Part shown: in pieces, positions 1 through 6,545 of the stretch
Numbering within the stretch: the first letter of the stretch is position 1
Layout of the letters: the number at the start of each line of letters is the position of its first letter
NCBI GenBank assembly: GCA_013698285.1
Contig: JACCVE010000040.1
Span: 1-8,314, forward strand
Source of the DNA: Chloroflexia bacterium
GTDB lineage: Bacteria; Chloroflexota; Chloroflexia; Thermomicrobiales; UBA6265
DNA: 8,314 bases
Reading direction: 5' to 3'
Notes under the pieces: model-generated
Seen by the model: the letters and a program-made list of their open reading frames with translations, nothing else
Database searches by the model: none
Told to the model about the DNA's origin: nothing
Program-made: the position numbers and the translations under genes

Positions 1-989
1 GTGGGACGCATCGTTGGGGGCCGGGCGGCGGCGACCACCGCCGTGGATCCCTGGTCGTCGGCGGCGCGCGGGTAGACGGCTGTGGTGGCGGAGTTCCCCG
101 CCGGCGCCTCGCCGGTCGCCACTGCCAAGGCGTCCGACATCTCGACCGCGGTGGCGTAGCGGTCGGCCGGATCCTTGGCCATCGCCCGCAAGACGATCGC
201 CTCGATCGCCGCCGGGATGGCGGCATCCGGCGCCACCTCGCGGAGACTGGGGACTGGGCGCTGGATATGGGCCAGCATCACGGCCATCGGGTTGCTGGCC
301 TCGAAGGGCAACCGGCCCGTCAGGCACTCGAAGAGCAGCACCCCCACGGCATACAGGTCGGTCGCCTCGCTCAGCGTCCCGCCCCGGGCTTGCTCCGGGG
401 CCATGTAGGCGGCAGTGCCGACCGTGGTGCCGTGGCTGGTCAGACCCTCCTCGATCGAGGCGTGCGCCACGCCGAAGTCGGTCAGCCGGGCCTCGCCCTG
501 TTTGCCGAGCAGGACGTTCTGCGGCTTGATGTCACGGTGGATGATGCCGACGCCATGGATCGCCGAGAGGCCCGCCAGGATCTGGTGACCGAGCATCGCG
601 GCATGACCGGCGGGGATGCGGCGTTCGCGGTCCAACAACACCTTAAGATCGCCGCCGCCGACGTACTGCATGGCGATGAAGTACGTGTCGTCATGCGGCC
701 CGTAGTCGTAGACATCCACGATGTTGGCGTTGGAGACGGAGGCCGCGAGGCGGGCCTCCCGCTCGAACCGGGTCACGAATTGGGGATCGGAGGCGAACTG
801 CGGCCGAAGCAACTTGATCGCCACGATCCGGCCCAGCTTGATGTCGCGACCCTGGTAGGTGATCGAGAACGCGCCCTGGCCCAACCGCTCGCCGAGTTCG
901 TAGCGGCCCCCGACCATGGGGGGCCGGGCGATGCCCTGGCCACCGTCAGCGGCATCACCTTGCTGGTGCTGATGTCGCGGAAATACCAC
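1..989 (-). CDS. Serine/threonine protein kinase (Hanks type), C-terminus cut by window edge
   Basis: This is a eukaryotic-like protein kinase that would transfer phosphate from ATP to Ser/Thr of target proteins. Counting from the GTG at 989, 329 residues are visible. The glycine-rich loop is GQGAFS (37-42), with Ser where the third Gly is usual. The ATP-binding Lys is K59 in VAIK, and the probable helix-C Glu is E78. The catalytic loop is HRDIKPQN (151-158), followed by DFG 171-173 and APE 197-199. The domain ends near residue 290. A Pro/Ala/Thr-rich linker follows and leaves the window, so transmembrane or sensory domains beyond it cannot be judged. The GTG has AGGAG 11 nt upstream (1001-1005). 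An alternative start is the ATG at 917, which gives MVGGRYELGE, close to the usual distance from the domain but without a good ribosome binding site. All catalytic residues are present, so it is likely active. The upstream neighbour on the same strand is a TPR lipoprotein. Confidence 0.93.
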   Translation of the reverse strand, partial: MVFPRHQHQQGDAADGGQGIARPPMVGGRYELGERLGQGAFSITYQGRDIKLGRIVAIKLLRPQFASDPQFVTRFEREARLAASVSNANIVDVYDYGPHDDTYFIAMQYVGGGDLKVLLDRERRIPAGHAAMLGHQILAGLSAIHGVGIIHRDIKPQNVLLGKQGEARLTDFGVAHASIEEGLTSHGTTVGTAAYMAPEQARGGTLSEATDLYAVGVLLFECLTGRLPFEASNPMAVMLAHIQRPVPSLREVAPDAAIPAAIEAIVLRAMAKDPADRYATAVEMSDALAVATGEAPAGNSATTAVYPRAADDQGSTAVVAAARPPTMRP

Positions 990-1105
990 GCTGGACTGGA
1001 CTCCTACCCGAGACAGGACGGGGCGATCGGTTCAGAGATGGGCGGTCACGTGCTCGTCCTACTCTCTACAACGCACGACGGTGGCCCCGTGTGTCGCGGC
1101 CGTCC
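990..1105 (-). other. Kinase 5' leader / intergenic spacer
   Basis: These 116 bp separate the stop codon of the TPR lipoprotein from the kinase start. The spacer is less GC-rich than its surroundings and could carry a kinase promoter, but I see no convincing -35/-10 pair and no terminator hairpin with a T-run. Read on the minus strand it contains AGGAG at 1005-1001, then a doubled TCCAG between that motif and the GTG start. Whether the kinase is co-transcribed with the lipoprotein gene is open. Confidence 0.4.
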
Positions 1106-2338
1106 TCAGTCGCCGGGGGCCTCTGGCGGGATGCCAACGGGTGAGCCAAGCGGGGTTTCACCGGGTGTCCCGGCTGGTGTCCCCATGGGAGCGAGGGTTT
1201 TCAGTGCCTCGGTGATGCGCGCGACGTAGACCGGGCTGGCTCCCAACGCCCGTGCGGCCAGTGCCAGTCGCTCCCGCGCGGCGTTGCCCTCGCCGGTGTC
1301 GATCAGGGCTCGTCCTAACAGGAACAGCAGGACTGGGTCGTCCGGGTGCCGTCCCAGCGCCGTCGTCGCCAGGTCTCGTGCATCCTCGGCCCGACCGGCC
1401 GCCAGGGATGCCTCGACCCGCGACCGGCTGGCCCGCCACGACCAGGGGTCCGCCGCGAGCGCCTCCCTCGCCTGTGCCGTGAACCGGGCGGTATCGCCCG
1501 CCGCCTGGCCAATGTGGGCACTCGCGAGGGCGAGGCTCCCCCTCTCCTCGGGAGACGTGACGTCCGCTGCCGATGCCAGGAGCGCCTCGGCGCCCGGGAG
1601 ATCCCCCGATCGGGCCAGGGCCTCCACCGCCACGACGATCTCGGCCGTCCCCGCCGGTGGCTCGGCGCGGAAACCCTGCACGACCGAGGCCAGGTCGGCA
1701 GGATCGCCCCGGAACGCGTGCCGGTCGAGGAGGATCCGGGCCCGGGCGGCGGGGATCGAGGTCGGTGGGTCCGCCGTGGCCTGGGCCAGAGTAAGGTCAT
1801 CGAGAGCCGCTCGGTACGCCTGGGGTTCCCCATTCGCCATCGCCGAGCGAGCGAGTGCCCGGCCCACGTACGCGTCACCGAGACCGGGCTGGAGCCGGAT
1901 CGCCGCGTCGAAGTCGGCTAGAGCCCGGTCCCACGCGCCACGCCTGAAGAGGACGACGCCTCGATCGAGCAGCACGCTGGCGATCGGTGTGCCGAGGGCC
2001 ATCGCGGCGTCAAGGTCGGCGATGGCGCCGTCGAGGTCCAAGAGCGCCACCCGGATCGCGGCCCGCTGGCGCAACAATCCAGGATCGGCCGGGCCGGCCG
2101 CGATCGCGGTCGAGAGGATCGCCTCACCTGCCCGGTCGCGGGTCACGGCGAAGATCGTGACGCCACCAGGTGATGGCGAGGCGCCGGCGGCGACGGTCCG
2201 GATCGGGTAGGGTGTCTCCGTGCCGGCCCGGTCGTCGTTGACCGCCGCCGAACAGCCCGCCAGCCCGAGGATGATCGCCAGAGGCAAGGCGAGGTCAGCG
2301 AGCGTGCCCGGCCGGGGTCGCCGCCGCGACCCGCCCAG
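1106..2338 (-). CDS. TPR-repeat lipoprotein (start uncertain)
   Basis: This is a probable membrane-anchored, exported protein with tetratricopeptide-like helical repeats, a fold that usually mediates protein-protein contacts. From the CTG at 2338 it would be 410 residues. A basic stretch (SRRRPRP, 4-10) precedes a hydrophobic segment ending in the lipobox LAGC, with the lipid-acceptor Cys at 29. A linker rich in Pro/Ser/Gly follows. TPR-like helix pairs are clearest at about 87-118 and 120-153 (RGAWDRALADFDAAIRLQPG is typical) and recur, more weakly, to about 368. The C-terminal 26 residues are a degenerate G-x-P repeat (GTPAGTPGETPLGSP). The 5' end is odd. The reading frame has no ATG or GTG between the lipobox and codons that lie antisense inside the divergent transporter gene (ATGs at 2488 and 2515). 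The chosen CTG is preceded by a G-rich stretch and is only a best guess; the end and the frame are secure. No catalytic domain is seen. Confidence 0.75.
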   Translation of the reverse strand: MGGSRRRPRPGTLADLALPLAIILGLAGCSAAVNDDRAGTETPYPIRTVAAGASPSPGGVTIFAVTRDRAGEAILSTAIAAGPADPGLLRQRAAIRVALLDLDGAIADLDAAMALGTPIASVLLDRGVVLFRRGAWDRALADFDAAIRLQPGLGDAYVGRALARSAMANGEPQAYRAALDDLTLAQATADPPTSIPAARARILLDRHAFRGDPADLASVVQGFRAEPPAGTAEIVVAVEALARSGDLPGAEALLASAADVTSPEERGSLALASAHIGQAAGDTARFTAQAREALAADPWSWRASRSRVEASLAAGRAEDARDLATTALGRHPDDPVLLFLLGRALIDTGEGNAARERLALAARALGASPVYVARITEALKTLAPMGTPAGTPGETPLGSPVGIPPEAPGD

Positions 2339-2381
2339 GTTCGCCCCCGCCCGACATGGCGCGCCGTAGCCCCGCAGCCGA

Positions 2382-2387
2382 GAGGAG
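2382..2387 (+). promoter_or_regulatory. Ribosome binding site that decides the MFS start
   Basis: GAGGAG ends immediately before the ATG at 2388, leaving no spacing, but lies 9 nt before the in-frame ATG at 2397. Normal spacing therefore favours the second ATG as the start of the transporter. Confidence 0.7.
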
Positions 2388-2396
2388 ATGAGGCGG

Positions 2397-3686
2397 ATGA
2401 CCCGGCGCGCGCCGCGAGGGCGGCCACTGATCCCCCTGCCGGTGGGCGGGGAGCGGCGCACGATCCTGATCTGGGTCTGTGTACTCATCGCGGTCAACCA
2501 GCTCGGCTTTGGCACGATCGTCCCCGTGGTCCCGCTCTACGCCGAGAGCTACGGGGTCAACAATACCGCGATCGGTCTGGCCATCGCGATCTACGGCCTG
2601 GCCCGCTTCCTGGTCAATGTCCCGGCCGGGCTCCTGGCCGACGGCCGGGGCAGGCGCTGGACCCTGACCCTTGGTGGGGTATTGACCGTCCTCGGCAATG
2701 CCGGCTGCGCCATCGCCTGGGATTACCCAGTGTTCCTGATCGCCCGGTTCGTCGCCGGGGCGGGGGCGGCGATGGTCCTCACCGGGGGGCAGATCGTCGT
2801 CGCCGACATCGCCTCGCCGCACAACCGGGGTCGCCTGATGTCGGTCTACCAGGGGGTGTTCCTGTTCGCGGTCGGCGCCGGGCCATTCCCGGGCGGGTTT
2901 CTCGCCGACCGGGTCGGACTGGCCGCCCCGTTCGTCGTCAACGCCGCCCTCGCCGCGGTCGTGGCGGCCCTGGCCTGGACCAAGATGCCGGAGACTCGCG
3001 ACCTCGGCGGGCCTCGACCCGCCAGCGCCGGACCGTCGATCGGGGTCCGGGCTCGATTGGCCCTCCTGGCCGCGACGCCCGGCTTCCTGATGATCAGCGT
3101 CGTCAGCTTCGTCGCCTTCTTCGTCCGCACGGGGGGGTTGTTCAATGTCATCCCGATCGTTGGCGAGGACGAGATCGGGCTCGGGCCGGACCAGATCGGC
3201 CTCGGGCTGGGGATGATCAGCGTCGTCGGGCTGGTCTTGGCCTACCCGTCCGGCGCCCTGGTCGACCGCTTCGGCCGGAAGGCGGTGATCGTGCCCGCCG
3301 CGTTACTGACCTCGGGGGCGACGGTCTTCTTCGCGGTCGCCCCGACCTATTCCTGGTTCCTGGGCGCGTGCCTGCTCTGGAGCGTGGCCAGCGGGGTCGG
3401 TGGCGCCGCCCCCGCCGCCTACGCCGCCGACACCGCCCCGCCGGGGATGACCGCCGCCGCGCTCGGCACCTACCGCACCATCGCCGACTCGGGCTACGTG
3501 GTCGGGCCCCTCCTGCTGGGTCTGATCGCCGACGCCCTGTCCCCCGATGCGGCCCTGCTCACGTGCGCCGTGTTGCTGCTCGGGTCCGGCGTCGCGTTCG
3601 CCGTCTGGGCCCCCGAGACCCTCCCCCGGGAGGTCATCACGGCCCGCCCGGAGGCCCGATCCGGCCCGCCGGACCGGGGACCGTGA
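2397..3686 (+). CDS. MFS transporter, DHA1-like drug/metabolite exporter family
   Basis: This is a twelve-helix secondary transporter of the major facilitator superfamily in the cytoplasmic membrane, about 429 residues from the ATG at 2397. Numbered from the slightly longer ATG at 2388, the first helix is about 27-50. The signature motif A in the loop between helices 2 and 3 is GLLADGRGRR (81-90), and the matching copy after helix 8 is GALVDRFGRK (289-298), showing the two-fold repeat. A central hydrophilic loop lies at about 200-222 (PETRDLGGPRPASAG). Motif A and the overall size fit proton-coupled efflux permeases; the substrate cannot be read from sequence. The start is set by GAGGAG 9 nt upstream. 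The gene is divergent from the TPR lipoprotein, with almost no room for two promoters between them, and its last 50 bp overlap the end of the convergent histidine kinase gene. The last 15 residues are hydrophilic and Pro/Arg/Gly-rich. Confidence 0.92.
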   Translation: MTRRAPRGRPLIPLPVGGERRTILIWVCVLIAVNQLGFGTIVPVVPLYAESYGVNNTAIGLAIAIYGLARFLVNVPAGLLADGRGRRWTLTLGGVLTVLGNAGCAIAWDYPVFLIARFVAGAGAAMVLTGGQIVVADIASPHNRGRLMSVYQGVFLFAVGAGPFPGGFLADRVGLAAPFVVNAALAAVVAALAWTKMPETRDLGGPRPASAGPSIGVRARLALLAATPGFLMISVVSFVAFFVRTGGLFNVIPIVGEDEIGLGPDQIGLGLGMISVVGLVLAYPSGALVDRFGRKAVIVPAALLTSGATVFFAVAPTYSWFLGACLLWSVASGVGGAAPAAYAADTAPPGMTAAALGTYRTIADSGYVVGPLLLGLIADALSPDAALLTCAVLLLGSGVAFAVWAPETLPREVITARPEARSGPPDRGP

Positions 3687-5550
3687 CCTTCGGACCGGGG
3701 CGCGACGGGGCCGGTACGTCCCATGGCAGCGAGAAGGCGAAGGTCGAGCCGGTCCCCAACTCGCTCTCGGCCCAGATCGTGCCGCCGTGGGCGATCACGA
3801 TGTGCTTTGCGATCGCCAGGCCGAGACCCGTCCCACCGGAGCGCCGGGCCCGGTCGGCCTTGTAGAACCGCTCGAAGAGCCGGGGGAGTTCGTCGGCCGG
3901 GATACCCGATCCCGTGTCCCGGACCTCGATCACCAGGCCGTCCGGCCGCTCCCGCGTGGCCAGGGTGATCGAACCGCCGGGGGGAGTGTATTTGACCGCG
4001 TTGTGGGCCAGGTTGAGCAACACCCGCTCGACCTGGCCAGCATCGACCGAAACCGGCCGTAGGCCCGGGGGGACATCCACCTGGACGGCGACCTGGGCCC
4101 GGTGCGCCAGGGCCATGATCCTCTCGGCGGCACCGCCGATCAGGGCGGCCGGCGAGACCAGGGAGCGCCTGAGGTCGGCCCGGCCCGATTCGATCCGGGC
4201 TAGGTCGAGAAGTTCGTCGACCAGGGCGGTCAGGCGTTCCACCTCACCTACGACCCGGCCCAAGAAGCGGGGCGCCGCCTCGGCATCGTCGATCGCGCCG
4301 CCCTCCAATGTCTCGACCAGGGCCCGGATCGTGGCCAGGGGGGTCCGCAGCTCGTGCGAGACGTTGGCGACGAACTCCCTCCTGATCACTTCGAGGCGCC
4401 GCAGGTCGGTGACGTCGCGGAGGATGATCAGGCCGAGCAGCTCGCCGGCGTCGGCGACCGGCATCACCGCCGTCTCGACCTGCCGACGGTTCAGGCCAAA
4501 CTCGATGGTCGCGATCCGGCTCTCGCCGCCGTCGAGGGCGGTCCGCAGCAGGGACATCATCTCGTGGTCCCGGCTGATCACGGCGAACCGCTGACCGATC
4601 GACTCGGCCGGGTCGACCCCCATCAGGGCGGCCGCCGCCCGGTTGAGGAGCAGGACGTTCGACTCCGCATCCGTGATCACCACGCCGTCAGCCAGGGTCG
4701 TCAGGACCGCTTCGAGCCGCTTCCTGGCCCGCTCCCGCTCGGTGGTCTCTCGTCGCAGCGCGTCCGTCATGGCGTTGAACGAGTCACCGGCGGCCGCGAT
4801 CTCGGGTGGTCCCGAGGGGGTGAGCCGGGCGTCGAGGCGACCGATCGCCACCGCGCGTGACTGTCGCCGCAGGTCCTCCAGCGGGGCGGCGATCCGGTTG
4901 GCCAGGCGAACGGCGATGATGATCGCCACCAGGCCCACGACGACGGTGACAGCCGTCAGGCCACGCTGGATATCGAGGATCGTCCCATCGGCCGTGTTCG
5001 CGTCGATCGCCAAGCGGACGGCCGCGATCGGGGGATCCCCGATCGGTGCGGCGGAAACGAGTTGCCGTTCTTCGTCACCTGCCACCGGCCGCTCGGCCGT
5101 CGACGCCGTGGCGAGCAGGGCCCGGCCGACCTCCGGCGATGGTTCGGGCAGCGAAGGGTCGTCATTCTCTGCCGAGTCGGCGATGGTGACACCGTCGGCC
5201 CGGACGATGGTGATCCGGACCCCGACGGCCGCCGCCAACCGTGCGACCTCGGCCTGGAGGAGGTCGGGGTCACCGGCGACGACATTCACCGGCAGGGTGG
5301 CCGCCACCAATCTGGTCAGTTCTTGGAGATGTCCCGCCCGTTGGTCGACCGTCAGGGCCCTGGTCGTCCGGGTCAGGATGAGGCCGAGGAAGACCATCGT
5401 GATCAGGAGGAGGGCCACGAAGGGGACGGCGATCCGCGCCCTGAGGGTGAGGTCGACGAGCGGTGGACGTGCCTCTCCGGCGATGTCGTCGCGGCGCCAG
5501 GCCGTCCCCGTCGCGTCACTAGGCGAGGGGGATGACAAGCCGGTACCCAT
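3637..5550 (-). CDS. PhoR/WalK-like sensor histidine kinase
   Basis: This membrane sensor of a two-component system has 637 residues and autophosphorylates on His to pass phosphate to its response regulator. Order of domains: cytoplasmic N-tail; transmembrane helix about 39-60; extracytoplasmic sensor region about 61-196, not assigned to a named fold; second membrane helix about 197-217; HAMP about 218-270; PAS about 277-385; HisKA with FVANVSHELRTPL (phosphorylated H399); then HATPase with N-box NLAHN (513-517), G1 DTGSGI (545-550), F-box FERFY (559-563) and G2 GGTGLGLA (572-579). HAMP-PAS-HisKA-HATPase is the PhoR/WalK architecture. The ATG at 5550 overlaps the regulator gene by 32 bp, so translation is probably coupled; a TTG at 5538 is an alternative. 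A Pro/Gly-rich tail of about 27 residues follows the last conserved segment and overlaps the transporter gene. The stimulus is unknown, and no phosphate-uptake genes are adjacent to support the name phoR. Confidence 0.95.
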   Translation of the reverse strand: MGTGLSSPSPSDATGTAWRRDDIAGEARPPLVDLTLRARIAVPFVALLLITMVFLGLILTRTTRALTVDQRAGHLQELTRLVAATLPVNVVAGDPDLLQAEVARLAAAVGVRITIVRADGVTIADSAENDDPSLPEPSPEVGRALLATASTAERPVAGDEERQLVSAAPIGDPPIAAVRLAIDANTADGTILDIQRGLTAVTVVVGLVAIIIAVRLANRIAAPLEDLRRQSRAVAIGRLDARLTPSGPPEIAAAGDSFNAMTDALRRETTERERARKRLEAVLTTLADGVVITDAESNVLLLNRAAAALMGVDPAESIGQRFAVISRDHEMMSLLRTALDGGESRIATIEFGLNRRQVETAVMPVADAGELLGLIILRDVTDLRRLEVIRREFVANVSHELRTPLATIRALVETLEGGAIDDAEAAPRFLGRVVGEVERLTALVDELLDLARIESGRADLRRSLVSPAALIGGAAERIMALAHRAQVAVQVDVPPGLRPVSVDAGQVERVLLNLAHNAVKYTPPGGSITLATRERPDGLVIEVRDTGSGIPADELPRLFERFYKADRARRSGGTGLGLAIAKHIVIAHGGTIWAESELGTGSTFAFSLPWDVPAPSRPGPKVTVPGPAGRIGPPGGP

Positions 5551-6301
5551 ACCCCCGGACCGTCTCGATCAGCCGGCTGACCCCGTCCACGCCGTCCAGT
5601 TTCTGCCGGAGACCGCTGATGTGGACATCGACGGTGCGGGTGTCGACTGGCACGTGATACCCCCAGACCTCACGCAACAACGCGTCCCGGGACAGGACCA
5701 CCCCGGGATGGCGCATCAGGTACACGAGCAAGTCGAACTCACGCCCGGTGAGCGTGAGGGGCCGGCCAGCCAGGCGGGCTTCACGCCGGGCCACGTCCGC
5801 CGACAATGGCCCGGTCTCGAGTGGCGGTGCCAGTGATGTCGCGATGCCGGGAAGGGAGGCCGCCCGATCGGAGTTTGCCCCCGGTCGCGCGGCCAGACTA
5901 ACCCGTCTCAAGTTTGCCCGGACGCGGGCGAGCAGCTCGCGCATCGCGAAGGGCTTCGTGAGGTAATCGTCGGCCCCGAGGTCTAGCCCACGGACGCGGT
6001 CCAGTTCTTCGGCCCTGGCGGAGAGCAACAGGATCGGGACATCGGACTCACCTCGCAGGATGCGGCAGATGTCGAACCCGTCGACGCCGGGGAGCATGAT
6101 GTCGAGGACGATCAGGTCGGGCCGTCCGGTGCGTGCGCTCGCCAGCGCGGCGGTGCCGTCGGCCGCTTCAGTCACCTGGTATCCCTCCCGGCGGAGGCGA
6201 TAGGCGATCGATTCCCGCAATACCGGCTCATCATCGACGACCAGGACGCTCACGCCAGCGGCCCGCGAGGCGAAACGGTGATCGATGAGCAGATCGGTCA
6301 T
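5519..6301 (-). CDS. OmpR/PhoB-family response regulator
   Basis: This cytoplasmic transcription factor of 260 residues is the partner of the histidine kinase encoded immediately downstream. The receiver domain (about 18-133) has the acidic pair D23/D24, phospho-acceptor D67 in LDIMLPG, the conserved Ser at 94, and K116 in TKPF. A Ala/Ser/Pro-rich linker (about 134-165) is longer than usual for the family. The winged-helix DNA-binding domain (about 166-258) carries LTGREFDLLVYL, the recognition-helix region DTRTVDVHISGLRQKL, and the wing motif TVRGYGYRL. The ATG at 6301 has a weak AAGG 6 nt upstream and gives a 16-residue extension before the first strand; a GTG at 6253 would start directly at VSVLVVDDE, nearer the family norm. 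All phosphorylation residues are intact. Two-component pairs of this kind often regulate their own promoter, and an inverted repeat lies just upstream of this start. Confidence 0.96.
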   Translation of the reverse strand: MTDLLIDHRFASRAAGVSVLVVDDEPVLRESIAYRLRREGYQVTEAADGTAALASARTGRPDLIVLDIMLPGVDGFDICRILRGESDVPILLLSARAEELDRVRGLDLGADDYLTKPFAMRELLARVRANLRRVSLAARPGANSDRAASLPGIATSLAPPLETGPLSADVARREARLAGRPLTLTGREFDLLVYLMRHPGVVLSRDALLREVWGYHVPVDTRTVDVHISGLRQKLDGVDGVSRLIETVRGYGYRLVIPLA

Positions 6302-6312
6302 GAGGGGCCTTG

Positions 6313-6340
6313 ACGTGTCGTGATAGGTCGTTCAACACGT
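6313..6340. repeat. Imperfect inverted repeat upstream of the response regulator
   Basis: ACGTGT (6313-6318) and ACACGT (6335-6340) form inverted arms, with further similarity beyond the six-base cores (TGACGTGT against TTACGTGT). Between them, on the minus strand, ACGAC occurs twice with starts 10 nt apart. This lies 12-39 nt before the regulator ATG, in the probable 5' leader. It could bind the regulator or another protein, but the match is short and chance cannot be excluded. Confidence 0.3.
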
Positions 6341-6373
6341 AAGGATGCGTGTGACGACCGAGCCCAGGATGGT

Positions 6374-6390
6374 CTGTCGACAGTATAGCG
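6374..6390 (-). promoter_or_regulatory. Putative -10 element with overlapping palindrome, two-component operon
   Basis: On the minus strand TATACT (6387-6382) is a good -10 hexamer in an otherwise GC-rich stretch, about 80 nt before the regulator start. The -35 position 17 nt upstream is poor (CCCCAA). A perfect 10-bp palindrome CTGTCGACAG (6374-6383) overlaps the end of the -10 and the expected start point, a location suited to an operator. Such a short palindrome may be fortuitous. Confidence 0.35.
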
Positions 6391-6450
6391 ACCGGGAGAC
6401 TGGTTGGGGTGAGTCGCCGGGGCCCGGCGATCCTCGCGGTGAACCACATC

Positions 6451-6474
6451 TGGAAAGACGACTGGAAAGACGAC
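6451..6474. repeat. Tandem repeat, two perfect 12-bp copies
   Basis: TGGAAAGACGAC occurs twice head-to-tail (6451-6462 and 6463-6474) and runs into the left arm of the hairpin. It lies outside any accepted gene. On the minus strand it gives two GTCTTTCC blocks just after the hairpin, which provide the only T-rich bases there. Confidence 0.8.
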
Positions 6475-6505
6475 GGCCGGGGCGAATCGATTAGCCCCGG
6501 CCGTC
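6472..6505 (-). terminator. Strong GC hairpin, probable terminator of the hemE-side transcript
   Basis: A perfect 12-bp stem, GACGGCCGGGGC (6472-6483) with GCCCCGGCCGTC (6494-6505), encloses a 10-nt loop containing AATCGATT. It begins about 40 nt after the stop codon of the small protein at 6546 and so ends the minus-strand unit arriving from hemE. The sequence after it on the minus strand has short T clusters but no long T-run, so it is a non-canonical intrinsic terminator or a 3'-end stabilising hairpin. It also separates that unit from the two-component operon. Confidence 0.7.
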
Positions 6506-6545
6506 CGTCGCTGTCCGCGATGTCGTCACGCCGATCGCATGGCGA

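Noticed and set aside
267..1229. Long plus-strand open frame (320 codons) opposite the Ser/Thr kinase.
   Set aside because: It is antisense to a kinase with all catalytic motifs, its product is Arg/Gly/Asp-biased with no domain, and high-GC coding DNA routinely leaves the opposite strand open.
1284..2210. Plus-strand open frame of 308 codons opposite the TPR lipoprotein.
   Set aside because: Composition is Ala/Arg/Ser-rich without any recognisable fold; the minus strand carries coherent TPR repeats and a lipobox.
2295..2822. Minus-strand frame of 175 codons opposite the start of the MFS gene.
   Set aside because: It is an antisense shadow of the transporter. Its last ATG (2357) is of interest only as a possible true start for the lipoprotein if a base is miscalled.
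3618..3634. Possible short hairpin (CTCCC/GGGAG) near the end of the MFS gene as a terminator.
   Set aside because: The five-base stem has almost no loop, lies inside both coding regions and lacks a T-run.
4643..5836. Plus-strand open frame of 397 codons across the histidine kinase and regulator.
   Set aside because: It spans two unambiguous minus-strand genes and translates to Arg/Ser-rich sequence with no motif.
5519..6301. Naming the two-component pair phoB/phoR.
   Set aside because: The architecture fits, but many systems share it, and no phosphate-uptake or phoU genes are adjacent in the window.
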